A stretch of 64,000 nt of DNA from Margaritifera margaritifera (GCA_029931535.1 JAQPZY010001048.1:1014001-1078000); one strand, 5' to 3'. Shown: positions 24,080 to 33,050, numbered from the stretch's first letter. Numbers and translations: made by a program. Notes: generated by a model not told the origin, from the letters alone.

Positions 24080-25099
24080 TTATCTCCAGTTATGTATGTA
24101 CTCATTTCCATGTATTCTGCCTCTAGGATGAAATCGCCATATTGTAACTGCAACAGGGCAATTTATCTGTATCCAAAAGTTGCTGTAAACACCAGCAGTT
24201 GCCCATTCATTTCCAGGTGCTACAAGAGCTACATGGTTTGCAAACGCGTGAAATGCTTGGCATGTTGCTGAGTACTCTGATGACGCAGATAGCTGAAATC
24301 CATTGCAGCTATTAGAATTTGATGACAATGTTGGAGTGTGCCCTATAGTGTTTCTTACGCGTTTGACATCAACATACCGTTTTCTTGCTGTGTCGTGATC
24401 AGCATCTGTCACGCCCACATTTTTGGCTACTGCATTTTGTACGTCTACACCCTCTGTGGTGACATAAAACATTGGCGCATTAACATTTTTTGATATTCTA
24501 AAACTTCTGGCGCTTGGACAATTATTAGAGTATATGATATCGCAGATGACCTTTGAACCAAAATCCACCTTGTCTGCGAACCAAAAACAAAACACAGGGA
24601 TGTACCCACTGGCAGATCAGAATTAGTTCCAATATATATGTTTATTGTAGCTGGCGAGCTAACCAAAATGTTGCAGTCTGCACTAAGTTTTGTGTCTGCA
24701 TACTATCATTTTTAGTTTCTGGCGTGGCTAAGTTTGTAAGTTTTTTAAAATTCATGTTGATGTCGCCAGTCAAGTTCCACCAGCTAGCGACAAAACATAT
24801 GGAGCAATTAGTAACATTTGTCCACCAGCAATTACCAATGTCAGGTTTTGTCCTACAGAAAGTAAGCGTCCTTGAGGAAAATGTGTATTGTCATCTTTTA
24901 ACAACTTCGTAGCGTTTGGATATTTATCTGCATACAGTTTATTGGCCGCATCTGCGTTAGCTGCTGATGTATCCACATGTGTAATCTTTTGCGAAGCCAT
25001 GTTGAGCGGTGCAGACCCTGAGTTCTGCATCATAAATGGTTGCTATTGTGCTCTTTTCATCGCAGCCAATAACTGTGCCAAAGCAGTGTAATGACTCAT
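24080..25099 (-). pseudogene. Fibre-like attachment protein with F5/8C-like tip, broken
   Basis: Minus-strand gene, about 340 residues, starting MSHYTALAQLLAAMK at 25099 and ending with TAA at 24082-24080. An in-frame TAG at 25045-25043 and two frame changes (about 24770 and 24600-24570) break it. Two copies of a linker resembling phage tail-fibre repeats are visible: PLNMASQKITHV followed by NADAANKLYAD, and later VGVTDADHDTARKRYVD. The last ~75 residues, starting GFQLSASSEYSATCQAF and including EWATAGVYSNFWIQINCP and FHPRGR, look like a discoidin/F5-8C-type beta-sandwich, a common glycan-binding fold. By inference this is a trimeric receptor-binding spike of the virus-like particle. It is divergent from the ATPase with 24 bases between start codons. 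Function is inferred from motif shape only. Confidence 0.65.
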
Positions 25100-25123
25100 T
25101 ATATATAACTAAGCTGTATAAAA
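25100..25123. promoter_or_regulatory. Divergent promoter region, fibre-like gene / ATPase
   Basis: Only 24 bases separate the two divergent start codons. The spacer holds ATATATAA- and TATAAAA-like words, suitable as back-to-back TATA boxes. Inferred only. Confidence 0.3.
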
Positions 25124-25600
25124 ATGCGCATCATCAGCTTTGACTCAGAAGACATCAAGAAGTCCAGGCAAAACGTTTTGTTTCCAGATTGTCTTTACAT
25201 GGTTGTTGGCCCAACTGCTCGCGGCAAGACAAATTTACTTTTGAATATGCTGCTTAACAATGGGCCCAATTATCAGAAAGTAATCATTTACACACTAAAT
25301 CCAAGTCAAGAAAAATACAAGACACTTGGCAACTTTGACGAGGCTATTAGTAGCTCTTATGCTGATGCTCAAAAAACGTTTACAATAATGGAGCCAAAAG
25401 AAATAACGCCCATGGAAGAACTTGATGGCGACAACGACTCTGTCATAGTTTTTGACGACATTAAAATTGACCGCGAAAACATGAATAAAATCAAGGATTA
25501 TTTTTCTCTGTCACGAAATAAGTGCTGCAATTCTATTTACTTATCGAAGTCTTACTATGACATACCAAAATACATTCGCCGGGTAGAGCAGCATCTGTCT
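25124..25600 (+). pseudogene. FtsK/HerA (A32-like) genome-packaging ATPase, C-terminally truncated
   Basis: Packages the element's DNA into capsids in Polintons and related viruses. The frame starts MRIISFDSEDIKK at 25124. Walker A is GPTARGKT at residues 29-36, Walker B is DSVIVFDDI at 105-113, and the sensor/arginine region IYLSKSYYDIPKYIRR is at 139-153. After about residue 153 the reading frame runs into sequence that belongs to a minus-strand gene (RCIFEDRCCSTRR on the other strand), and it ends at a TGA at 25622-25624. The family is normally over 200 residues, so roughly the last quarter is missing. The N-terminal 150 residues contain no stop or frameshift. The junction at about 25595-25615 marks an internal deletion. 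Confidence 0.85.
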
Positions 25601-25803
25601 TCAAAAATACATCGGACTTCATGAAAAGCTCTATGAGGCAGCAAATAAACATCTTTATCACACGTGTCAATAATTCTTGTTCCAGATTTGTCCATCTGAT
25701 GCGAGTCCTTGTCTAGGTATTCGACATATTCGTATTTGGTTGTTGACTCGTCAATGGGCGCTTCGCCATAAAGCTTAAAATAGTCTGGCGTAAATCTGGA
25801 CAT
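25600..25803 (-). pseudogene. Capsid-like gene, N-terminal fragment
   Basis: Minus-strand frame starting MSRFTPDYFKLYGEAP at 25803, followed by about 65 residues ending VYLLPHRAFHEVRCIFE where it meets the truncated ATPase tail-to-tail. The DVYLLPHRAFHEVR pattern resembles the start of the first jelly-roll strand in major-capsid-type proteins of some Polintons, but this is a recollection of pattern and not a search. The remainder of the gene is deleted. The upstream small gene ends 16 bases before its start codon, as in a compact viral gene block. Confidence 0.4.
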
Positions 25804-25818
25804 GTTTATACAGCCTCG

Positions 25819-26032
25819 TCACACAAAAATCTTCTTCAGACCAGATTCTGCCATAATGTTTGACATTGCTGCTCTAAAGTTGGATTCTGATGTGCGCGTC
25901 CCAGGTACATTAATTATATCTTCACCTCGCTTGGACAATATATTTTGTGGCAGTACTAGTCATTATGCCCGCAGCTTCCTTTGTTGGTGCAATTTCCTCG
26001 ATGGCTTCTTTCACGGGAGCTGGTGTTCCCAT
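25819..26032 (-). pseudogene. Small minus-strand Polinton gene, frameshifted
   Basis: Starts MGTPAPVKEAIEEIAPTKEA at 26032; after about 35 residues (VQAR) a frame change leads to GTRTSESNFRAAMSNIMAES and GLKKIFV, then TGA at 25821-25819. About 70 residues in all. An Ala/Gly-rich, possibly membrane-active small virion protein would be typical at this place, but the family is not recognised. Confidence 0.4.
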
Positions 26033-26043
26033 GATTATTTATT

Positions 26044-26260
26044 CTTATGGCTCTGGAACACTTTGGGTTGCAGTTGTCAACAGGCCAGATTGTAGTGCCA
26101 CGTAATATTTTGATTCGTTTGGTCTGCCACCGCGCGATGCCTTCAAAAAGTATATTTCTATTGCGCGGCGAAATTGTATTTATAACTTAACAAATTCAGC
26201 TTACGAATAGTTCAGCCTGTGGTCTATCAGATCACAATGCCAGGGAAAATCCGCATTGTA
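26044..26260 (-). pseudogene. C-terminal part of another minus-strand virion-like gene
   Basis: One minus-strand frame reads NASKIYNADFPWHCDLIDH, two in-frame stops, then IQFRRAIEIYFLKASRGGRP and YYVALQSGLLTTATQ to a TAA just upstream of the next small gene. The uniform frame and compact spacing suggest the decayed 3' end of a capsid-block gene. Its family is not identified, and the N-terminal portion cannot be followed with confidence into 26260-26560. Confidence 0.35.
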
Positions 26261-26581
26261 TATCTTACTGGCATTTAACGCTCTACCAATTCTAGACAAT
26301 TAAAATTTAGTTTTATGTAAGCTTAGCCTGTAGCGTGTTTTATGTAAATGCCAAATATAATGACAATTTCGTGATGCTTATCATGCAGAAAGAATACTGA
26401 CAGTCTTGAAGAAACTTCATCCCAAACTAAAAACGGACGTTCTGGGATACAATCCATGTGCGCCGTTTCCAGTAAAAGAACATCCAGGTTTGTTAAGACA
26501 ACTTCTCGTGGTTGTGCTGATGCCTGCAACAAACAATCTATTGTCGCACTTGCCACATAAGTTTCTGTTTGCTCATTATAT
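26261..26581. other. Polinton interior without assignable gene
   Basis: Both strands have open frames (plus from 26406; minus 26556-26323) but neither shows a motif I recognise. The minus frame would be in the same direction as the capsid-like genes; it could be their upstream portion. Left unassigned. Confidence 0.4.
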
Positions 26582-27070
26582 ATGCATCCCTGAGATGATA
26601 ATATTTGTATTCAATGCAATACAATCATTGGACACAGTTCTGTTTGTAAATGTCGTAAAATGTATGGCCTTCATGTGCTAATTGGAAGACCAAAAGACGG
26701 CTGGACTCTGCCAGGACATACTTATATTGGTCCGTGGGATCCTCTGGATAAAAAACTTGACGCAAATGATCAACCGCTTCATGGTCAACAACCATTTTAG
26801 GAAGTAGATGATATGGCAATGCGGCATGACATTTGTAACAAAGATCATCCAGAGGGAAAAAAACCTGCTGCGACAAAATAATGCTTGATGAGTCTGCCGC
26901 GATAAAACCAAAGGGTTGCGAGAACCTATTGACAGAGTTGTTGTCAGAGTTGATATTGGACTAAAATATAAACTTGGAGTAGGAAACAATGTTGCTAGCA
27001 ACAAAGTTCGAAAACCAATCGGCGTCCAAAACAATGATGACATACTTGCCGCTAACAAAACTTCTGGTTT
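26582..27070 (+). pseudogene. Phospholipase A2-like virion protein, broken
   Basis: A parvovirus-type PLA2-like domain seen also in Polintons; such enzymes are thought to breach endosomal membranes during particle entry. The plus frame from ATG 26582 meets TGA at 26591, then shows a cysteine-rich N-terminus (CIQCNTIIGH, CKCRKMYG), the calcium-loop-like GHTYIGPWDPLD at about 26708, an in-frame TAG at 26798-26800 and the catalytic His-Asp in DDMAMRHDICNKDH (CATGAC at 26825-26830). A further stop at 26879-26881 and a frame change lead to LREPIDRVVVRVDIGLKYK near 26920-26985, the helical region that follows the domain in these proteins. The third glycine of the usual calcium loop is Trp here. Several lesions: not functional. 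The boundary with the integrase gene is uncertain. Confidence 0.7.
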
Positions 27071-27850
27071 CAAAAACAGTCATGACATACTTGCAAATGA
27101 GATACATAAGCAAGCAAGAAAAACAAATTTTCACGACGGAGAGTTGTTGCCAGTGGCGTTGTTGACATTTGGTCTGCTGATCTCATAGACATGAAAGAAT
27201 ACTCCAGAAATAACAATGGCGTCAAATACCTGTTGAATATCAGTGATGTTTCTTGCAAGATTGAATGGAGTTTTTAAAAATAAAACTGGTGCCGCTATCA
27301 GAGACGCCTTTACATCGATGACTTTGTCATTCGCGCGTAAACCAGCAAAAATCTGGGTGGACCATGGCAGAAAATTTTACAATAACACATTTGAGAACTG
27401 TCTCGAACAAAATACAATTCTAAAGTATTCGACGTTTAACAAAGACAAAGCATTTGTCGCTGAAAGATCTAATCGAACGCTAAAACATGCGATGTGGAAA
27501 CACTTTGCGAAAACTAAGACAAATAAATATGTAAATGTGCTGCAGTTGCTAGTGGACAAATACAACAATACAAAACAAAAAAGCATTGGAATGACGCCAA
27601 TACAGTCTAGCGACAAAGTGAATCAAGATAGTATTGCAAACAAATTATTTTTAGACAAAAGTTTAATGTTGATGGCCGATCAGGATTTCTAGAGTTAAAA
27701 ATAAAACATTTATAAAATGTAATACATCAAACTGAACCAAAGAAGTGTTTGCCGTGACAGAGATATTAAAAACAATTCCTGTAACGTACCGAATCACAGA
27801 CTTTAATGGCGAACCTATCTCTGGATCTTTTATGAACAAGAATTGTCTGC
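27070..27850 (+). pseudogene. Polinton RVE-type (retrovirus-like) integrase, broken
   Basis: Inserts the element by a DDE mechanism. Segments in three frames: ANEIHKQARK at about 27100, then VDIWSADLIDMKEYSRNNNG from 27160 with the first catalytic Asp (GAT 27179-27181). A frameshift near 27270 leads to KNKTGAAIRDAF, then WVDHGRKFYNNTF with the second Asp (27360-27362), and KAFVAERSNRTLKHAMW with the catalytic Glu (27462-27464), 34 residues on. After a stop at about 27690 and a frame change, ILKTIPVTYRITDFNGEPI (27760-27830) is the C-terminal chromo/SH3-like strand segment typical of these integrases. All three catalytic acids survive, although at least three lesions interrupt the gene. Confidence 0.88.
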
Positions 27851-28093
27851 AACTAAAGTCTGACACCAATGTTGTCCGCAACAAATGGTGTCTGCTGCCT
27901 AACAACAAAGTTGTTTCCTGTCCACAACATCTAAAGTTTGACACCAGTGTTGTCTGCTGGCAAGTACTAAGAAATGATTTTGTGGTACTCTGCCAATATT
28001 GTTTGCCGGCTACGGACTTGCACATAGCAGCGTTGTCTGGCATACCTATTAGCAGAAATATTTTTTTAATATGTAATCAAACTTGATGAACTT
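27851..28093. other. Spacer after integrase with a 78-bp imperfect direct repeat
   Basis: The words AAAGTCTGACACCAATGTTG and AAAGTTTGACACCAGTGTTG recur exactly 78 bases apart (from about 27855), keeping frame. An open plus frame continues to 28086 without a recognisable domain. Confidence 0.45.
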
Positions 28094-28249
28094 CTATCTT
28101 CCTGGCAGGTCTAATGTAATAAATCTGTCAGAGATCTCGTTGAACTGCGCTGTTTCTTCGTAGGACAGATTAAATCACGCCAACTTGTTTCTGATGTGAT
28201 AATTTCTGGTAAGTTTTTTGTGGCCTCGTATTGTAATGCAGGTGCGCAT
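28094..28249 (-). pseudogene. Possible small minus-strand ORF between integrase and polymerase
   Basis: From ATG at 28249 (MRTCITIRGHKKL) one frame, with a single TGA in the middle, runs to a TAG at 28096-28094 through SYEETAQFNEISDRFITLDL. The even composition looks coding, but the family is unknown and chance cannot be excluded. Confidence 0.28.
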
Positions 28250-30287
28250 TTTCGACTTGATTGTATCAGAATACATTAGATTTTACTGGAATCAATTTTT
28301 TTCCTGTTCAGATTAATGACGTACCAGCATTTGAAAAACTAAACAAGATTTCGGTTAATGTTTTTGAAGTGGATGATGGTAAAAATGTATCCACTGCATA
28401 TTTTCTCGATTTCTAGCGAAAGAGAAGTTGGTTTTCTTTATATTCATAACGATACCGAGGGTGGCCACTATTGCTGGATTAAGAATTTTTCAGGGCTTAT
28501 GAACGGGCAGTACAACAAGAAACAACACAAACTATCTTACTACAGAAAGTGTCCGCATGGTTTTACGAGTGAAGATCTTCTTAAGCATGGCCAAGATTGC
28601 GTCAGTGTCGTAAGAGCTGTTATGCCAAACAAAAAAACAACAAAAAAAATATTATTTAAAATCTTTTGCCACATGACAAGGGTTCCATTTGTTGTTTATG
28701 CTGCTTTTGAAGCGTTAACTGTTCCAATTGATGGCGCAAATAATAATCCAGATTCTTCCTTTACCAGAAAATACAACGAGCAAGTGCCTTGCGGTTATTT
28801 TCTGCGCTAACGACTCTCTAAGTAAGCCAATACAACTGTGTCGCGGTGTCGACTGCGTAGATCATTTCATAAAAAGTCTGCTTGACGAAGTAGATTATGA
28901 GAGTCGCACTGTTCCATCAAAAATGATTTATACTGCAGATGATAAGGCCAACTTTATGAAATCTGAATTATATTGGATCTGTGAACAGCCACTTGGACAA
29001 GTGAAATCTTTATTTAAAGGCACAAGATTTTATTCCTGTTGTGTTGCATAATCTTTGCGGATATGACTTACATCTGATCGTAAAGCACTTTGTAAAGTTT
29101 AAACAGAAAATAACTTGCATTCCAACTAACAAGGAACGTTATATGCTATTTTAACTTGGTCAGCTGAGCTATATTGACAGTCTTCAATTGTTAAATGTTT
29201 TGTTGGATGAGCAATTCAAAAATACAAAAGCGTTCAAATATATAGCAGAAGAATTTCCTGGCGACAATCCTAACTTGGTAACGCGCAAAGGAATTTATCT
29301 GTATGACTACATGTCGTCGTGGGATAGATATGACGAAACAAGTCTGCTCAAGAAGGAATGATTTTACAGCCACCCTAATGATGCAGATGTTTATGATGCT
29401 GACTGGAACCATGCCTACAATGTCTGATCTTAGCGAGTACCATGACTTGTATCTAAAAACAGATGTGCTGCTACTTGGAGACGTATTTGAAAACTTTCGA
29501 GACATCTGCATGTCATATTACATGTTGAATCCGGCTTGGTACTATTCAAGTCCTGGCCTGTCGTTGGATGCTGCGTTTAAGTTGTCAAAGGTACAGTTGG
29601 AATTACTGACTGACATTGACATGTTTAACTGTCTCGAAAAAAGGAGTTCGTGGACAAGTCTCTTTCATTACAAATAGACATTCTGTTACCAACAAAATGT
29701 ATATACCAAATTATGATTCTGGACTGGAGTCAAAACATATTGTTTATCTGGATGCCATATGGCTGGACTAATGTTGCAAAAGATACCCATGGGCAATTTT
29801 TCTTGGATGACGCCAGAAAATTTTACAGAAGAATTGTTGCAGAGTGATGAGGACATTGGCTACATTTTAGAAGTTGACCTCGATTATCTAAAATTCATGA
29901 CTTGCACAATGATTATCCGCTAGCACCAAAAAACATAACAGTTGATGACGCCTGAGTAAGTCCTCGTATTCATTCGCCCAAAGAAAAACTTGGCGTTGGC
30001 AATTTCAATGTTCCAAAGCTGATTCCCAATTTGATGGATCAACGGCGCTATGTGATTCATTAAAAAAATCTAAAACAATGTCTTGACTTAGATTTGCAGT
30101 TTAGCAGAATACACCTTGTGTTAAAATTTAAACAGAAGCCCTGGTTGAAAACTTACATTGACTTTAACAAAGCAAAGAGAACAGCGGCAATAAATGACTC
30201 CAAAAGGATTTCTTCAAGCTGATGAGAAATTCTGTCTTCGACATAATTGTGAAAGACATGATAAAATGTGTCAACGTAGAAATGGTC

Positions 30288-30315
30288 AAAAAAAAAAAAA
30301 AAAAAAAAAAAAAAA
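30288..30315 (+). repeat. A28 homopolymer inside the polymerase
   Basis: Twenty-eight consecutive A residues interrupt the coding sequence just after the conserved palm segment. It could be slippage expansion of a short A tract or the tail of an inserted retro-copy; no SINE body adjoins it. Confidence 0.9.
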
Positions 30316-30770
30316 CAGAAAGGAGTGCCGTAACAAATTGGTTGTGGCACCAACTTTTGCAGCGATAAAAATATTTGAGGAAAACTTGGTGGCGATTCAT
30401 AGCAAGAAAACTTGTTTGATGCTAAATAAGTCCATCTACTGCGATTTTACTGTACTAGAGCTTTCAAAGTTAATCATGTATGATTTCCATTATGGCTACG
30501 TCAAGTCATAAATATGGCTACAAAGCCAAATTACTTTTTACTGACACTGATTCTTTATGGTATGAGATCACAACAGAAGATGTATATGCAGATATGTTTG
30601 CTGCAAATGAATTATTTAACTTTTTGATTATCCGCACGACCGCATCGTTTACGATATTAGCAACAAAAGGTTATAGGCAAGTTCAAGGAGACCTCGTTTA
30701 ATCCAATCGCAGTATTTGTTTTCCTCGAAATTAAGATGTATTCTGTTAAGCTTGCAGACAACTGTGGCAA

Positions 30771-30830
30771 AGGGCATAAAGAAAAATGTAGTCAGAAGTA
30801 AGGGCATAAAGAAAAATGTAGTCAGAGGTA
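30771..30830 (+). repeat. 30-bp in-frame tandem duplication in polymerase
   Basis: Two adjacent 30-base copies differ at one position (AGAAGT versus AGAGGT) and encode KGIKKNVVRS then KGIKKNVVRG. The exact multiple of three keeps frame. Confidence 0.95.
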
Positions 30831-31109
30831 ATGTTACACATGAAGACTATCAAAGAGCGTTATCTGGAGAAAAACATTATGCGACAATGAATAGAATCAG
30901 GCCAAGCGGGCATATTCTGCATACAGTAGCACTAAATAAAATTGGACTATCTGCATATGACAACAAAAGATGTGTCTTGGATGATGGCTTCAGTACATTG
31001 GCTTACCGCAATTTCAGAATAAAAAAAAATAAAACTGACACATTAGCATCAAATGACATGTTGGTGCCAGATATTTTTACAGAATTAAGTTTAATCTAAG
31101 CAAAACAAA

Positions 31110-31604
31110 ATGAGAACCAAGCATTGTGAATTGGCGAGTAAGCTTTATTTCTTACACCGCTGCAACAAAAAAAGAATAGCTCTACGACTTGTACCGAGTG
31201 ATATTTCAACTTTAAACATTGATGGAAATATTTATCGCTCTCTTGTTGTTAAGTCTGTTGCTTCTACGGGTTGTGCTATCTTTAATATGTGTCAACTCCA
31301 CCACGCAAATTATTGTGTTGCCGTGTAACGGCTTCAAGGTTTGCGATTATGTTATCAGATTTGTTTCCGTTAAGGTGATCAGTGACAAGATCTTCTGGTA
31401 TGATTCCATGAAAGCATTCAGATATAAACTAGTGTGCGCTCAATGTTTTCTGATATTTGCCAGTGCTAGAAACAGCAATGAGAATATAGCCATTATTGTT
31501 AGGACTTTAGGTAATCATTTTTGTTGTTGTCTCAAAACATGTCTTACGTCTCCGTTTTCGTTTGCTTCATACAAGTTGTAGACATGATGTTCTCTCCAAG
31601 CCAT
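31110..31604 (-). pseudogene. HNH endonuclease with NUMOD-like tail, broken
   Basis: Minus-strand gene starting MAWREHHVYNLYEANENGDV at 31604. A stop and frame change follow near 31535. The next frame holds NNNGYILIAVSSTGKYQ, one stop, then FHGIIPEDLVTDHLNGNKSD and NLEAVTRQHNN, the HNH_3-type beta-beta-alpha-metal active site: His of DHLNGN and the Asn-rich helix (about 31420-31340). After another frame change comes VEATDLTTRER, IFPSMFKVEISLG and a Cys-Lys end, the pattern of a NUMOD DNA-binding module that often follows HNH in homing endonucleases. Such genes cut DNA to spread themselves. Plus-strand frames at 31110-31581 are shadows of it. The start lies 14 bases after the stop of the gene upstream on the same strand. 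Confidence 0.75.
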
Positions 31605-31618
31605 TATATATAAGTACT

Positions 31619-32005
31619 TTATTTCTCTAATTCGACATTAATTTTGCCGACAAGAATTATCGAGCTCGAATCATATCGCGATATCTGTCGACAGACGCAT
31701 AATTGCAATTTGGACTTTGAAATGAGGTGATCGAAATAATTATGTGCTATTGAGCCATATATTATTCTGGTCTCATCATCTAAAGCACAAAGGTCAACGA
31801 GCAATAAAAGATCAACCTTATTAAGAGGAACTTTGCAGAAAAAACCTAGGATATTTTTTCGCATATCGCGCATTTTATCCCACTTTGTTTTCTAAAGATT
31901 GCAGATCAGGCTAGCACAATCTAGGCGGTCAGCAACATTCAGTTCTAGATTAGTCTCTTTAAAGATACTTATCAGTAACGTCTTCATCGGTCCTTTTTTA
32001 GGCAT
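31619..32005 (-). pseudogene. Unknown terminal Polinton gene, one stop
   Basis: Starts MPKKGPMKTLLISIFKETN at 32005, directly at the inner edge of the right inverted repeat, and reads in one frame to TAA at 31619, broken only by a TAG at 31894-31892. About 128 residues; visible words are DRLDCASLICNL and, after the stop, NILGFFCKVPLNKVDLLLLV and IAHNYFDHLISKSKLQL. The composition suggests a compact helical protein; family not recognised. A single point change accounts for the break. It pairs with the exonuclease as the second gene starting at an inverted repeat and reading inward. Confidence 0.5.
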
Positions 32006-32197
32006 TGTTCAAAAGTCCATTTGTATAAAATAAATAGTTTCTTCAATTAGAAGAATTATGAAAAACCAATATATAGACCAGCATATGCCAGCATTTTTAT
32101 GTAAACATTGATATAGAGGACACAATTATGTTAACATAAATATGTCAGCAGAAATCTGCAATTCTAATTGGTAGTAGGTAGAAAGGCCGTTACTAGG
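32005..32197 (-). repeat. Right terminal inverted repeat of Polinton
   Basis: The reverse complement starts CCTAGTAACGGCCTTTCTAC, continuing through ACTACCAAT and TGCAGATTT, and after a diverged centre resumes TTCTTCTAATTGAAGAAACT and an ATGGA start-like word, as on the left. It is about 45 bases longer than the left copy because of an internal insertion-like segment around 32075-32130. Confidence 0.92.
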
Positions 32198-32439
32198 CGC
32201 AAGGTTTGGTTTCCGAGTTGAGGACCCGAGCCTTTTCCCATAGCAAATTTGCAGACACACATCCAAGGCAAGTTTATGTTTGCACTCATATCGAGACAGA
32301 TACATAGGCCTCATTTCAGGTTTGCAATGCTTGCTATACTGAAAAAGCGAGTGCCGATACTGGGATACCATACCCTTGCGCTCAAAACGGCCTTTTTTTT
32401 CTACTAATCAGCCACACGGTAGAATCAGGTTAGAATTTC

Positions 32440-32710
32440 GTAAGTTTTTTTTTTTTTTTTTTTTTTCTTGAATTCTTTATTAACTTTTTGAATGTAGCAA
32501 ATACTAGACAATATTAATAAAGATGGGGGGGGGGGGTCTTTTAACGGCACTTTTAGCATATTATTGGCTATAACGAACCCGTGATGTCGGCCCAGACCTT
32601 GGTGTGGTCTTGGGAAAGGAATATAGGCTCCCATTTCCTCAGCATGATATAGGCAATACTGTGTCAAAAGCAGTAAAAAAAACAAAACAAACAAACCAAA
32701 AGGAAAAAAA
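32440..32710. mobile_element. SINE tail copy flanked by homopolymers
   Basis: A segment with GTCTTGGGAAAGG, GCTCCCATTTCCTCAGCATG and ATAGGCAATACTGTG at 32590-32670 matches the body of the SINE at 50605-50775, followed by an A-rich tail to about 32750. A T20 tract at 32443-32466 and a G9 run lie upstream. No clear pol III boxes remain. Confidence 0.6.
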
Positions 32711-33047
32711 AAATAAAAAAAAATAAAAAAATAACGAAACAAAAACCAAACAAACATCTTTATTACAGCGCTAATCATTCACCTTTTGCGACGCCCCTGT
32801 CTCTAATAGAGCATAATCTTCGACAAACGCTAAATTGAACCCGCAGCATCTGCCATAATAATTACGTGTAGGTGCATGAATGAACGTATCTCTGTTTGGA
32901 TAAAATATGTATGTTTTATTAATATCAGTATTTTGGCTTTCCACCAGTCCTGAAAAAGCTACCATATTTTTACGGTACGTAATCGTAAATGAGATGCATG
33001 CCTCTTTAATCAGAGAAGCACAATTCTGTATGTCCACTGAGTGACTG

Positions 33048-33050
<3 letters not shown>

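Larger units (their letters stand above)
28300..31099 (+). pseudogene. Protein-primed family B DNA polymerase (Polinton), broken in many frames
   Basis: Replicates the element from a protein primer. Motifs appear in the correct order but in shifting frames: INDVPAFEKLNKISVNVFEV (~28310), YCWIKNFSGLMN (~28472), the Exo I region VYAAFEALT (~28693) where the first catalytic acid is Ala, Exo II HNLCGYD (29047-29067), DYMSSWDRYDE (~29310), LSEYHDLYLKTDVLLLGDVF (~29430), Pol A start YLDA (29745-29756), the KYIDF-like WLKTYIDFN (~30143), then Pol C TDTDS (30540-30554), and thumb words HEDYQRALSG and LDDGFSTLAYRNF before TAA at 31099. Extra lesions: an A28 tract at 30288-30315 and a perfect-length 30-bp tandem duplication at 30771-30830. 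Exonuclease and polymerase modules are both recognisable over about 900 codons. Confidence 0.9.
22418..32197. mobile_element. Polinton/Maverick virus-like DNA transposon, degenerate
   Basis: A 9.8-kb element defined by inverted ends and by a family-diagnostic gene set: protein-primed DNA polymerase B, RVE integrase, A32/FtsK-type packaging ATPase and capsid-like genes. Polintons are self-synthesising, virus-like DNA transposons; full copies are usually about 15-20 kb, so this one is short. Gene order left to right: exonuclease(+), unknown(+), fibre-like(-), ATPase(+), capsid-like pieces(-), PLA2-like(+), integrase(+), polymerase(+), HNH(-), unknown(-). Stops or frameshifts occur in nearly all genes, so the copy is inactive. 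I find no protease gene and no full capsid gene. No clear 6-bp target duplication is seen at the ends. Confidence 0.93.

Noticed and set aside
24553..25091. Plus-strand frames within the fibre-like region
   Set aside because: The minus strand carries the recognisable linkers and the F5/8C-like end; these plus frames are antisense shadows.
25802..26095. 97-codon plus-strand frame
   Set aside because: Cys/Trp/Phe-rich shadow of minus-strand virion-like genes with coding-like composition.
31110..31581. Two plus-strand open frames after the polymerase, one with a hydrophobic start
   Set aside because: The minus strand has the HNH and NUMOD signature over the same bases; the plus frames are shadows.
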